Source: JAJEAO01 sp963667635 (GTDB lineage Bacteria; Acidobacteriota; Vicinamibacteria; Marinacidobacterales; Marinacidobacteraceae). Taken from it: a stretch of DNA of 64,000 nucleotides. Each line of letters begins with the position of its first letter. Position 1 is the stretch's first letter. Positions 52,410-61,266 of the stretch are shown one piece after another. Both the position numbers and the translations under genes were made by a program. The notes under the pieces are model-generated. The model was given only the letters and a program-made list of their open reading frames with translations. It did no database searches and was not told where the DNA came from. The stretch lies in NCBI GenBank assembly GCA_965232015.1, contig OZ246946.1, positions 2,542,001 through 2,606,000 on the forward strand, read 5' to 3'.

Positions 52410-53099
52410 TCAGTGTTCCTCGGTGGCGACCGCGCCGCCGAGATAGATCACCGTGAGCATGGTGAACACGAACGCCTGCAGGGTGCTGCCGAAGACGCCG
52501 AAGGCCATCATCGGGATCGGCACCACGAAGGGCACGAGGAAGGCGAGCACGACGACCACCAGCTCCTCGCCGAAGATGTTCCCGAACAGCCGGACCGAAA
52601 GCGACAGGATGCGGCTCACGTGGCTGATGATCTCGACCGGCAGCATGACGATCGCGAGGAACGGGTTCGGACCCAGGAAATGGGCGAGGTACTTCCGCAC
52701 GCCGTGGGCCCGCATCCCCTGCCAGTTGTAGTAGAGGAAGGCCACCAGGGCGCAGCCCACGGGCATGTTGATGCTGACGGTGGGGGAGCTGAACCACGGG
52801 ACGAGTCCCATGAGGTTGCTCACCAGGATGAAGAGCGCCAGGGTCCCCACCAGCCCGAGGAAGGGGCGGCCGCGTGGCCCCACGTTCTCCCGGAGGAGGC
52901 TCAGCAGCCCCCCGACGATCACCTCGAGGACGAGCTGGAGCCGTCCGGGAGAGTCCACCGAGATCCGCCGACGGAACCACACCGCGAACCCGGACAGGAG
53001 GAGCGCCACGAACACCGCCATGACGATGTGGTCGGGCGGGTGGACATGGAACCACGCCTCGATCCAGTGGGTCAGGAAGGAGACGTGGTGGATTTCCAT
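52410..53099 (-). CDS. atpB: F-type ATP synthase subunit a
   Basis: Stator channel subunit. 229 residues from the ATG at 53099, with about six transmembrane helices. The functional helix has LSVRLFGNIFGEELVVVVL with the essential Arg, followed by the last helix FVFTMLTVIYLGGAV. The N-terminal HHVSFLTHWIEAWFHVHPPDH is histidine-rich. It precedes atpE by 93 bp. No atpI or atpZ was found upstream; the 570-bp gap up to 53669 contains repeats only. Confidence 0.94.
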   Translation of the reverse strand: MEIHHVSFLTHWIEAWFHVHPPDHIVMAVFVALLLSGFAVWFRRRISVDSPGRLQLVLEVIVGGLLSLLRENVGPRGRPFLGLVGTLALFILVSNLMGLVPWFSSPTVSINMPVGCALVAFLYYNWQGMRAHGVRKYLAHFLGPNPFLAIVMLPVEIISHVSRILSLSVRLFGNIFGEELVVVVLAFLVPFVVPIPMMAFGVFGSTLQAFVFTMLTVIYLGGAVATEEH

Positions 53100-53404
53100 G
53101 GCGGGGAGGCGGTGGGAAGCGCCGGTTCAGGGCTGAAGGGAGAAGCGATCCGTGGCGGAGTGGATCCCCCGGGCCCGGAACCTCAAGGTGTTGTTGTCGG
53201 GGAGCGGGTCTGCTCTCCCATCCCCCGGCCCTTGGGGCGACGCCGGAAAGCACGGGAGCCGGCGGGCGAGTTCGCGCGGGAGAGTCTGCGAGGACAGCCG
53301 CCGGCGGCCGCCCAACCCGCATCCAACGCCGACGGGATCGGCGCTCGGGTGCGAATTATGGCCGGCAGCGCCGCGAGGGGCAAGACGTGCGGATGCCACC
53401 CCAT

Positions 53405-53668
53405 GGAGCGCCGCTCTCCAGAGCGGCACCGAGAGCGTCAGATCACGCTCCGCAGCCCTACGGAGCGCCGGACTCCAGTCCCTGCCGGGCCCCCACCGGG
53501 AGAACTGGCGCCGGACTCCAGTCTCTTGCCGGCGCGCCGGACTCCAGTCCGGCAATCTGTCGGAGCGAAGGAGCCGCGACGCGGCACTCCGGCAGGGGGG
53601 CGCCGGTCGAGCGGGGCGCTCGGTGCCGGCCCCCCACCGGGAGAACTGGTGGAGTCCGGCGCTCCAAA
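53405..53668. repeat. REP-like hairpin cluster
   Basis: Several units. GGAGCGCCGCTCTCC followed by AGAGCGGCA is at 53405-53428 (CCGCTCT/AGAGCGG stem). Perfect CCGGACT/AGTCCGG stems lie near 53537, with partial ones near 53463 and 53507. ACCGGGAGAACTGG modules lie near 53495 and 53636. The gap 53100-53669 upstream of atpB has no gene that can be supported. Confidence 0.85.
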
Positions 53669-53669
53669 C

Positions 53670-54884
53670 TTACTCGGAGCGCATCGCGCTCCACGGGTCG
53701 CGCCGGGCGGCGACGACGGCCGGGTAGATGCCGAACACGACTCCCACGGACACCGAAAACACAAAGGCCACCGCGAACGCCACGAGCGGAGGGGCGCCCA
53801 GCGGGAGGGACGGCACGAAGGCCGGGGCGAGCAGACGGATGGCGGCGCCGATGCCCGCGCCGAGCACTCCGCCCGCGAGCGAGAGCAGCACCGCCTCGAT
53901 GAGGAACTGGGCGACGAGCTGCGAATGCCCGGCGCCGATGGCCTTGCGGATCCCGATCTCGCGGCCTCGCTCCCGCACGACGACGAGCATCACGTTCATC
54001 ACTCCGATCCCGCCGGCGAGCAGGCTGATGGCGGCGAGGGCGACGCCCACGGTGACGACCGCAACCATCACCCCGCGGACCGAGGTGAGGAGCGCGTCGA
54101 GCGAGAGGATCTGGAAGTCGTCCGCGGCATGGTCGGGAAGGTCGCGGGCCCGCCGCAGCCCCTCGCGGAGCTGTTCTTCGGCCAGCTCGACCTCCTCGAG
54201 CGAGCGGGCGCGGTAGCTGAGCTGGACGGGCGTGGCCCGGCCCTCGCCGAAGCGATCCTCGGCGGTCGTGACGGGAATGAGGATGGTCTCGTTCGGCTCG
54301 CCCTGCGAGAAGAGGCCCCGTTCCTGGTCGGTGAGGACTCCGACGACGGTGAACAGCACGCCGTCGAGCAGCAGGCGTTCGCCGATCGCATCGGACGGCT
54401 CGCCGAGCCTCTCCATGACCGCGGCTCCGACGACGGCGGCCCTCGTCCGGCGCCGCATGTCCTCTCGGCCGAGGAAACGGCCGCGAGCAAGCGTCTTTCC
54501 GCCGACCTCGAGATGGAGGGGCCCCACCCCGTTCACGGCCAGCTCCATCTCCTCGTCGCCAAACCGCACCGTGGGACGCAGGCTCAGCACTGGATCGAAC
54601 GCCGCCACCGCCGACGCCTCGCGAAACGCCGCCTCCCCGTCCGCCACCGTGAGGAAGGAGCGCCGCCGGATGACGTCGTCGCGCGGCGGCGACCACATCA
54701 CCATGATGTGGCCCGCCCCCAGGTCGCCGAACTCGCTGGCGACCGATTGGGTGAGGCCATCCGCCACCGAGGCCACCGCGACCACGGACGCGATCCCGAT
54801 GGCGACTCCGAGAGTGCTGAGTCCGGAGCGGAGCGGGTTGCGGCGGATGGAGGAGGCCCCCATCCGCAGGTTCTCGCGGATCAC
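53670..54884 (-). CDS. MacB-type ABC permease (FtsX fold)
   Basis: 404 residues from a GTG overlapping the stop of the upstream fusion-protein gene (GTGA). The layout is N-terminal transmembrane helix (NPLRSGLSTLGVAIGIASVVAVASV), a large periplasmic MacB-PCD domain, then three C-terminal helices with the FtsX signature (GGIGVMNVMLVVVRERGREIGIRKAIGA). It ends YPAVVAARRDPWSAMR, typical of MacB-like permeases. The ATPase partner is not in the window and would have to be encoded elsewhere. It would work with the adjacent HlyD-like protein as a tripartite exporter. Confidence 0.9.
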   Translation of the reverse strand: MIRENLRMGASSIRRNPLRSGLSTLGVAIGIASVVAVASVADGLTQSVASEFGDLGAGHIMVMWSPPRDDVIRRRSFLTVADGEAAFREASAVAAFDPVLSLRPTVRFGDEEMELAVNGVGPLHLEVGGKTLARGRFLGREDMRRRTRAAVVGAAVMERLGEPSDAIGERLLLDGVLFTVVGVLTDQERGLFSQGEPNETILIPVTTAEDRFGEGRATPVQLSYRARSLEEVELAEEQLREGLRRARDLPDHAADDFQILSLDALLTSVRGVMVAVVTVGVALAAISLLAGGIGVMNVMLVVVRERGREIGIRKAIGAGHSQLVAQFLIEAVLLSLAGGVLGAGIGAAIRLLAPAFVPSLPLGAPPLVAFAVAFVFSVSVGVVFGIYPAVVAARRDPWSAMRSE

Positions 54885-56187
54885 CGGCGCCCGACACCGT
54901 CCATCTCCTGGCTCACCACCTCGTCCCCGTCCCCGAGCGCGCGAAGGACCAGGGCCGGGCCGACGACCACGACTTCGCCGGCCCCGAGCCCGGCCGTGAT
55001 CTCGACCTCCAGCAGGTCGGAGAGCCCGGTCTCGACCCGCCGTTCCTCGACCGCGCCGTCCCGCACGACGAACACGGCCTGCCAACTCTCGACGGGACCC
55101 TCCGCCCCGCCGGCGCCCTCCCCGGCCCGTGGGTTGGTCCCCGCGCTGACATCGGTTCCGCCGCCACCCAGGCTGATGGAGAAGACCCGCCTCTCCTCCT
55201 CCGCGCCTTCCGGGAAGCGGCGCCGGAGGGCGCCGATCGGAACCGCGAGCGCCCCCGCGCGCCGGTCGGTCTCGATCCGCGCCTGCGCGCTCATGGATGG
55301 CCGGACCGGCGGCGGCGGGTCGAGGAGCCGGATGCGCGCGAGGAACTCGGCGCCGGGCGCGGCGCCGCCGAACCGCGCGGTTTCATCGCGCTGCCCGACC
55401 CTCTGGATCTCGACGACCTGCCCGACGAGAACGGTCTCTCCGAGCGCGGCGAGCGTGACTTCGACGGGCTGCCCCTCCCGGACTTCGATGACGTCCACCT
55501 CGGCACGTCCGCCTCCACGAGGAGCACCGCATCGCTGCCGAGCGTCATGATCCGGGAGCCCGGGAGGTTCTGGCTGCTCGCCACCACGAGTTCGCCTGGT
55601 TCCAGATCCACCGAGAGCACCGCGCCGCGCATCGGCGAACGCACGACGGTCTTCGAGAGGTCTTCCTCCGCGCGGCGAAGCGCCGACCGGGCGCGCTCGA
55701 TGGTCTGGTTGGCGCGGTCCCGGGAGTTCACGGCCCGGTCGAACGCCACCCGCGTCTCCTCCACCCGCCGGGCGCTCACGATCCCTTCGGCATGGAGCTC
55801 CCGGGCGCGGTCGCGTTCTCTCGCGGCGTCCTCTTCCTCGATCCGCGCCCCGGCGAGGGAGGTCTCGGCCTCGCGGACCGCGGCGCGCCGTTCTTCGACG
55901 ATCGCCTGCGGCGTGGCGTCGTCAATGAGCGCCACGACCTGCCCCGGCTCCACCGGATCGCCGGGGCGGACCGTGACATCGAGCAGCCGGCCCACCACCT
56001 CCGCCGAGATGTCCACGCTATCACCGGGACGCACCACCCCGGCGGCGTCCACCGTGGCCACGAAGTCGCGCGGCGTCACCGTCCGCGTCTCGACGCGCAC
56101 CCGGTCGTCGCTGGGCTCCACGTTCAGGAGGACAACGGCTGTCCCGGCGGCGAGTAGCGCCGCGCCGACGAGCAGCTTCCTGGTCAT
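54881..56187 (-). pseudogene. MacA/HlyD-like membrane-fusion protein, one frameshift
   Basis: Two frames together make one 435-residue protein. The first (56187 to about 55503) has an N-terminal anchor, the barrel-sandwich SVDISAEVVGRLLDVTVRPG and a long coiled coil. It reaches VLLVEADV, then runs into low-complexity sequence. The second (from about 55505 to 54881) continues with the expected DVIEVREGQPVEVTLAALGE and the beta-barrel and proximal domains. One missing base near 55503 (GACGTGCCGAGG read against an expected GACGTGGCCGAGG) explains it. All other parts are intact, so an assembly or sequencing indel is as likely as a real mutation. It overlaps the permease start. Confidence 0.85.
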
Positions 56188-56205
56188 CCGAGGCGGCGGG
56201 AGCGC

Positions 56206-57024
56206 TCAGGCCGGGCCGGCGGAGAACCCGAAGTTCAACAGACCGGACACCAGCGCTACGCCCGCTGCGCCAGCGCTGGCGAGCGCCCAGAGCCCGACGG
56301 CAACGGCGAACGAGCGGCGGCGAGAGATCCCCAGGGTCATCGCGAGGCCGATCCCGAGAAGCGCGAGCTCCCACGCGAGGAAGAGATCCACCCGGCCCGC
56401 CAGCGCGGTCGCGACGCCCGCGGAGTCGGGGAAGGCGGCGGCCAGATTCACGCGGAGGGGCGCCCCCGCCCGCTCCGGCGCCATCGGATGCGACAGCCAG
56501 ACGACGACGGTGGTGAGCGCGCTCGAAGCCGCGGCGGCTGGCCACCAGGCGTGCGCAACGGTCGAGAGGATGCCCCGGTAGCTCCCGGTGGAGCCGAGGA
56601 TCCCGAAGACGAGGAGCAGCACCGCGGAGGCGACCACCGGGGCGAGGGCCCCGCCGAATCCGCCGAGCACGGGCGCGAGGTTCCGGGTGAGCCGGAGACC
56701 GGTGCGCGTCGCATCGAGAGCCCGCGCGCGGTCCGCCTCCGACATGTTGCGCGAGAACGATCCGGGCATGTTCTCCGTCTGCTGCTGCCACGCGTGCTGG
56801 ACCATCGCGTCCAGATCGCTGGCGCGGCTCACGGCGGTGGCGGCGAGCGCCCCGGCGAGCGCGGTAGCGACCAGCACGGCCACGATCGTCGGCCTCCGGG
56901 CGATCTCCCCGAACGTGCGCCCGGGAGAGAGGAACATCGAGCCCAGCCGGGCGAGCTGGCTGCCCGACTCCCCGGCGCCGGAGCGCCGGGCTGTCTCACG
57001 GTCCATGGGGCGCACCTCTTCCAT
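56206..57024 (-). CDS. Yip1-like multi-span membrane protein
   Basis: 272 residues from the ATG at 57024, with GGGAGG seven bases ahead; a second ATG at 57006 is also possible. The N-terminal SMFLSPGRTFGEIARRPTIV matches the start of bacterial Yip1-domain proteins. Five hydrophobic helices follow, with a soluble loop at about 70-110. It is first in a three-gene unit with the fusion protein and the MacB-like permease. Function is unknown; Yip1-like proteins often sit next to such exporters. Confidence 0.8.
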   Translation of the reverse strand: MEEVRPMDRETARRSGAGESGSQLARLGSMFLSPGRTFGEIARRPTIVAVLVATALAGALAATAVSRASDLDAMVQHAWQQQTENMPGSFSRNMSEADRARALDATRTGLRLTRNLAPVLGGFGGALAPVVASAVLLLVFGILGSTGSYRGILSTVAHAWWPAAAASSALTTVVVWLSHPMAPERAGAPLRVNLAAAFPDSAGVATALAGRVDLFLAWELALLGIGLAMTLGISRRRSFAVAVGLWALASAGAAGVALVSGLLNFGFSAGPA

Positions 57025-57335
57025 GAATGACCTCCCTCCCGAAGGCTAACAGCCGACCCCGCCAGACGTTCCCGGCCAAACGGCGACCTTCGCCGCCATC
57101 CCCTCGAGCGAACGGGCGACGCGATTCGGCCCATAGCCTGACCCGGCCGCGCAATGAGAAGGGCCTCATCGGGCCCGCTCCCTGTCAGGGGGCCCTTGAC
57201 ATCCTGTTCGGAGCCCGTGCAACCGGACGCTCCGGACGCGGGTACTCTTCCTCGGGAGCGCGATGGCTTCCGCCGCGCTGCCTCCGAAGGAAGGCGCGCC
57301 AGACCCGGGAGCGCGTCGGAAGTCTTCGAACCACC

Positions 57336-58670
57336 ATGAGCATGACCCGAATCGAGATCGAGGGCTTCCGCTGCTTCGGTGAGCGGCAGGAGGCCCGTCT
57401 GGCTCCGCTCACCCTGCTGGTCGGCGAGAACAGCACCGGCAAGACATCACTTCTCGCCATGGTGCGCGCTCTCCGCGAAGCTCTGGCCATGGGACCGAAC
57501 GCTGACTTCAAGACCGCGCCGTTCGACTTCGGCAGCTTCGACGACATGGCCCATCGCGGTGGGACTGAAGGGGAAGGCCGAGCCACCCGTTTCCGGGGGG
57601 CGCTCACCTTCAAGACAGCCAATGCGGATGAGCCGTTCACGTTCGCGGCGACGTTTGCCAAGAGAGGCCAGGACCCGTTGCTGGTGGGGCGTCACCACGA
57701 GACCGCTGGCTACGAGTTCGAGACTTCCTTTCACCCCCCGCCGGGCTTCGTCGCAATCCGGACTCCGACCGGAGTCCTGGAGGCCCGGTGGGATCCGGCG
57801 ATGGCCCGCATTCTCCTCAGCCTGCCACCGTCGGTCGTCCTGAATCTCCTTGGAGCCTCCGTGACGAACCCGAATGGGTCAGCGCCATTGGAAATCATCC
57901 GAGGATCCATCGCCGAAGTTCGCGATGTATGGGGCAAAGTCGAGGCCGTCTTCGCTCCTCGACTTCCGACCGGAGGGGACCACGCCGGCACCTATGCCGG
58001 AGCGCCGGTTCGCTCGCGCCCGAAGCGCACCTATTCGGCTTCGCCCGGAAAGGAGACCGAGGAAGGGGACAGTATTCCGAGGCGGCTGGCGGACCTGAGC
58101 GGCGAAGGAAGCCCGAAATGGCGAAGGATCGAGCAGGGCCTCGCTGGCTTTGGGGCAGCGTCCGGTCTGTTCGCGGGAGTCGGAGTGTGGCAGCCGTTCA
58201 GCGAGGGCAGTGGTCCCTTTCAGATCCTCGTTCGCGGGAGAGGGCCGGACGGCAAGGGTCTTGATAACCTGAAGGATGTCGGATACGGAGTGAGTCAAGC
58301 CCTGCCGATCCTGGTGGAAATCCTGGACAGTGACCCGGTTCGCGTGTTCCTGCTGCAGCAGCCGGAGGTGCATCTTCATCCGCAGGCGCAGGCGGCTCTC
58401 GGATCTTTTTTAGTCGCCAAGGCGGCCGAGGGCAAGCAACTGCTGGTGGAGACGCACAGCGACCATCTCCTCGAGCGCGTCCGGATGGACGTTCGTGATG
58501 GCCGGACGACTCTCCGTCCCGAAGACGTGAGCATCCTCTACTTCGAACGCAAGGGTCTCGGCGTCCACATCTCCTCGCTAGGACTCGACGGCGAAGGGAA
58601 CGTGCTGAATGCCCCGGACAGTTATCGACGGTTCTTTCTCGAGGAGACGGAACGGGCGCTCGGGCTCTGA
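57336..58670 (+). CDS. AAA-family ATPase, defence-type (DUF3696/OLD-like)
   Basis: 444 residues from the ATG at 57336. N-terminal RIEIEGFRCFGE leads into the Walker A GENSTGKTS (30-38). A long insert covers about 60-300. The C-terminal half has KDVGYGVSQALPILVEI (signature-like), the Walker B region VFLLQQPEVHLHPQAQAAL (Gln where most relatives have Glu before QPE) and VETHSDHLLERVR. This is the ABC/SMC-like AAA ATPase often found with effector genes in defence islands. The PIN-domain gene follows after 3 bp and is probably its effector. The 311-bp region upstream (57025-57335) shows no gene. Confidence 0.88.
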   Translation: MSMTRIEIEGFRCFGERQEARLAPLTLLVGENSTGKTSLLAMVRALREALAMGPNADFKTAPFDFGSFDDMAHRGGTEGEGRATRFRGALTFKTANADEPFTFAATFAKRGQDPLLVGRHHETAGYEFETSFHPPPGFVAIRTPTGVLEARWDPAMARILLSLPPSVVLNLLGASVTNPNGSAPLEIIRGSIAEVRDVWGKVEAVFAPRLPTGGDHAGTYAGAPVRSRPKRTYSASPGKETEEGDSIPRRLADLSGEGSPKWRRIEQGLAGFGAASGLFAGVGVWQPFSEGSGPFQILVRGRGPDGKGLDNLKDVGYGVSQALPILVEILDSDPVRVFLLQQPEVHLHPQAQAALGSFLVAKAAEGKQLLVETHSDHLLERVRMDVRDGRTTLRPEDVSILYFERKGLGVHISSLGLDGEGNVLNAPDSYRRFFLEETERALGL

Positions 58671-58673
58671 GCC

Positions 58674-59150
58674 GTGTGCGCCATCCTCGACGCCAACGTC
58701 GCGGGCGAAGTCTTTGCGCCAGACCGCCACCCGGTCGCCGAGGCGTTTTTCCGGTGGATGAAGGGACGCGGCCGCCTGGTCGTGGGGGGCGAACAGTGGC
58801 GCGAACTCCAAAGACACGCCTCGGCCAAGAAGTGGATGCTCCAGGGCATCACGTCGGGGCGCGTGCGCCGCGTCGACAGAGCGGCAGTTGAAGCGCGGAC
58901 CAGGGAAGTGGCCCGCGACCCCGAGCTGTCCTCGGACGATCCCCATGTCATTGCCCTGGCCGCGTTGGGAGGCGCGCGCCTGCTCTATTCCAACGATCTC
59001 GCCCTCCAGCAGGACTTCAAGAACCAGGCGCTGACCGGTCCTCCCCTCGGCCGCGTGTACACGTCGCTCCCCATCCGGGGCGGGAGCGGCCCCCGCCCGT
59101 TGACGAATGGGCACAAGAGACTCCTCCGGCGCACGGACCTCTGCGGATGA
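58674..59150 (+). CDS. PIN-domain nuclease-like protein paired with the AAA ATPase
   Basis: 158 residues from a GTG three bases after the ATPase stop. PIN acidic residues are visible: Asp 6 in AILDANVAG, Glu 40 in GGEQWREL, Asp 88/89 in SSDDPHVIALA and Asp 108 in YSNDLALQQDF. The order and spacing fit a metal-dependent RNase fold. The last ~30 residues are basic and low complexity. Tight coupling to an AAA ATPase suggests a two-gene abortive-infection or toxin system rather than a VapBC pair, since no antitoxin-like gene is present. Activity is inferred only. Confidence 0.82.
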   Translation: MCAILDANVAGEVFAPDRHPVAEAFFRWMKGRGRLVVGGEQWRELQRHASAKKWMLQGITSGRVRRVDRAAVEARTREVARDPELSSDDPHVIALAALGGARLLYSNDLALQQDFKNQALTGPPLGRVYTSLPIRGGSGPRPLTNGHKRLLRRTDLCG

Positions 59151-59219
59151 CCCCGCGGCATCCCGGGCGCCCTGCCCCGGTTCGCCACTGACGCCCGCTC
59201 CTGCGACCGTGGCCCGACA

Positions 59220-59639
59220 ATGAAGACCACCCCCCGTCTCCGGAGCGCGGTCGATCAGTACGTCAGGGATCTGGCGCAGCTGCGCGCCAGCGGCGGCGCA
59301 ACCGGGGAGCGGTCCGGTTATCCGCCGCCCGTCAAGCTCTTGGACGCCGTGGGAGGCAGCCTGAAACCCAAGGTCTTGTGCGTCTCGGAACTCGTCGACC
59401 AGGGCGCCGGCCACCCCGACATCGGGCTCTACTCCGCGAAGCAGGTCCAGCGCGGCCGCCCCCGTCCCGGCCAGGTTCCCGAGCGCGGCGTCGTGGAAGT
59501 CAAGGGGGACCGGGAGGATCTGGAGGGGTGCGGGACTTGGGCCAATTGCGCGTGGCTGGATCCGATGCGACCGGAGTCGAAGCGGACTACAGAACAGGAA
59601 GCGGCGGTACGAGGCAGCGCTAAACGGATCGACGACTAA
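59220..59639 (+). pseudogene. N-terminal remnant of an ISP-like restriction-modification gene
   Basis: The first ~95 residues (YPPPVKLLDAVGGSLKPKV, CVSELVDQGAGHPDIGLYSA, KQVQRGRPRPGQVPERGVVE) resemble the start of large N6-adenine methylase/helicase fusions of the type ISP kind. After VEVKG the sequence turns into unrelated low-complexity frame and stops at 59639. The methylase and helicase parts are missing. A C-terminal scrap of the same protein type lies at 62213-62356 on the same strand, so the gene seems to have been split and its middle replaced. Confidence 0.7.
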
Positions 59640-60070
59640 CGAAAAGCGTTCAGTATTCCCTTTATTCCGTCCGTCGCGTCCGCGGGGGACATGCCTTCCT
59701 GTCGCATAGTAATGTACATGGCGAAGTATTCTCGACAGCCTCCTTCGCCGAGTAGACCCAAGACTTGCGCATGCCGCAGTACTCCGTAGACTCCCTCAGT
59801 CAACTCCAACAGGTCTTCGTCTAGGCCCGCTTCACCGATTACCTGAAAGGCGTGCACGGAAACATCGGCCGCGTCGATTTCGGTCCTCAGGTCCGCGCAG
59901 GCAGCCACGTAGCGCGGGAGGAGATACGCGAACCTTCTTTGGACGCGAGCGCGCTCCCCCCAAGGGGGATCGGCAATCGTCGCCATCATTTCGGCGATTT
60001 CGTCGGGGGATCTCTGGACACCCGTAGCGTTAGGTGCAAGGGCGAATATCAACATGACGAGGAGTTTCAT
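59636..60070 (-). CDS. Small secreted protein, unknown
   Basis: 144 residues. A short signal-like N-terminus (MKLLVMLIFALAPNATG) is followed by a mostly helical mature part (SPDEIAEMMATIADPPWG, ACADLRTEIDAADVSVHAFQV, CREYFAMYITMRQEGMSPADA). Two cysteines are present. Base composition is lower in GC than the flanking housekeeping genes, in line with acquired DNA. It is antisense to, and overlaps by 4 bp, the end of the restriction-modification remnant. No family is recognised; a cargo role in the island is possible. Confidence 0.55.
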   Translation of the reverse strand: MKLLVMLIFALAPNATGVQRSPDEIAEMMATIADPPWGERARVQRRFAYLLPRYVAACADLRTEIDAADVSVHAFQVIGEAGLDEDLLELTEGVYGVLRHAQVLGLLGEGGCREYFAMYITMRQEGMSPADATDGIKGILNAFR

Positions 60071-60085
60071 ACGGCGTTGACAATC

Positions 60086-60319
60086 CTACACGAAACGGGC
60101 CGAGCTTCCAACCCTGAGTCGCCACCCCGAGAGTGTCGCATTTTCGATGCCCATTGACACCGTCTCCAGGCGACGGCGCGCGTGGACCTGCAGATGGGCC
60201 TCCAACTCCGCCTCCACGGCCTGCCTCGGCAACTGCCGCGCACCCTCCCGCAGGATCTCCGTCAGAACGTCCCCAATTCCCTGTGGTGAGGGCGGCTCGA
60301 CCCAAGTACTCTCTCTCAT
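60086..60319 (-). pseudogene. Truncated IS256-family transposase, N-terminus only
   Basis: Begins at the ATG at 60319 with a GGAGGAG ribosome site. IGDVLTEILREGARQLPRQA followed by VEAELEAHLQ is the N-terminal region of IS256-type transposases. After about residue 45 the sequence diverges (HARRRLETVSMGI...), and the DDE core is absent. It is a relic of the event that broke the restriction-modification gene, or of a later one. No terminal inverted repeats could be identified. Confidence 0.65.
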
Positions 60320-60695
60320 GGCGTATCACTCCTCCTTGAAGATGTGGACGCTCGTTACTCCCACGATACGCCACTCTCTCCTCCATCACCCAAATTCCCG
60401 CATGGCTCCAGCGCCCGCTGCCGTACCGCGTTCTCCTGCGGTCCGACTAGCTCGTGGAAGGTCCCAGGGACCCCGCGCCGCGCGCGCCAGCACCCGGCCA
60501 AGAAGCGGACACGAGGTCTCCCGCCGCGGCTCTCACCGCGCCACTCGCACACCCACATGACGCGCCACAGTTCCGGCCGCCGTCTCGGCACCTCGCGTGA
60601 CGCTTTACGACGGGGTCGCGGCCGATGTCAAACCTACGAACCGGGTGCCCCCACCGGGCTGTCGTGCGCTACGCGGACTACTCCCGCGCACCGTC
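60320..60695. other. Gene-free interval in the defence island
   Basis: 376 bp. An open frame at 60355-60591 (minus) and others on the plus strand have no recognisable content. The part next to 60319 is presumably the former upstream region of the IS256-type gene. Nothing else is supported. Confidence 0.5.
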
Positions 60696-61259
60696 CTACA
60701 GCCGCGAATCTGTCCTTCCCAATTCACCGGGCAGAAGGCCGTCGATTTCTTCGTCAGAAAAAGTCATCTCTTCCATCTCTTGGAGGCCACGCTGTGCCCT
60801 CTTGTAGCCTCGCACCGAAGTGCCGGGCGAGCCGGAATAGACTCCGTACAGCTCACTGAGGAGTACGTCTCGCCGTGACCGAATCTCCGTGATCGACTTC
60901 TGTCCAGTGCGTAGGTCCACAAGGAGCGAGAGGTACTTCTCGCGGACGAGCCAAAGCTCGGCCGCCGACTGGCGGTGCTGTTGGGACATCTTCCCGAGGT
61001 CGTAGTCCTTGGTATACGTGTTCAACGTGAGTAGCAGCGCAGAGCTGACACTGCCAAGAATCGTGGCATACGTGCCCGTTCCAAATAGCACCGCGATGAG
61101 GCTTCCCGTCGTCAAGACAGAGAGTGCGATCTGGCTCCACTTGATAATGCTCAATCGATACAGGAGAATGTCAGCGCACTTCTCGTGGGTCTTGTGGGAG
61201 TAAACGACACGGCCATAACATACGCGAAGTTGGCTTTCGAGCACAGCGTCCGAACTCAT
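60696..61259 (-). CDS. SLATT-domain 2TM effector (CBASS)
   Basis: 187 residues from the ATG at 61259, 7 bp after the CD-NTase stop. Two adjacent transmembrane helices (about 38-60 and 63-82: WSQIALSVLTTGSLIAVLFG and TYATILGSVSSALLLTLNTY) are followed by a cytoplasmic helix with KMSQQHRQSAAELWLVREKY, as in SLATT (SMODS- and SLOG-associating 2TM) effectors. The C-terminus is soluble and charged. In CBASS such proteins are thought to disrupt the inner membrane when the cyclic nucleotide is made. The pairing with a SMODS nucleotidyltransferase is the strongest evidence for that role. Confidence 0.85.
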   Translation of the reverse strand: MSSDAVLESQLRVCYGRVVYSHKTHEKCADILLYRLSIIKWSQIALSVLTTGSLIAVLFGTGTYATILGSVSSALLLTLNTYTKDYDLGKMSQQHRQSAAELWLVREKYLSLLVDLRTGQKSITEIRSRRDVLLSELYGVYSGSPGTSVRGYKRAQRGLQEMEEMTFSDEEIDGLLPGELGRTDSRL

Positions 61260-61266
61260 CGCGTCT

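Noticed and set aside
53100..53669. Possible atpI/atpZ gene upstream of atpB
   Set aside because: No membrane-protein-like frame; the interval consists of REP-like repeats and unremarkable sequence.
51939..55550. Open frame of 1203 codons on the plus strand
   Set aside because: Antisense to atpE, atpB and the MacB-like permease; reads as His/Asp/Glu/Arg-rich low-complexity sequence.
60355..60591. Minus-strand open frame ending ...CGNLGDGGESGVSWE
   Set aside because: Looks like non-coding sequence upstream of the IS256-type relic; Trp/Arg/Gly composition and no family.
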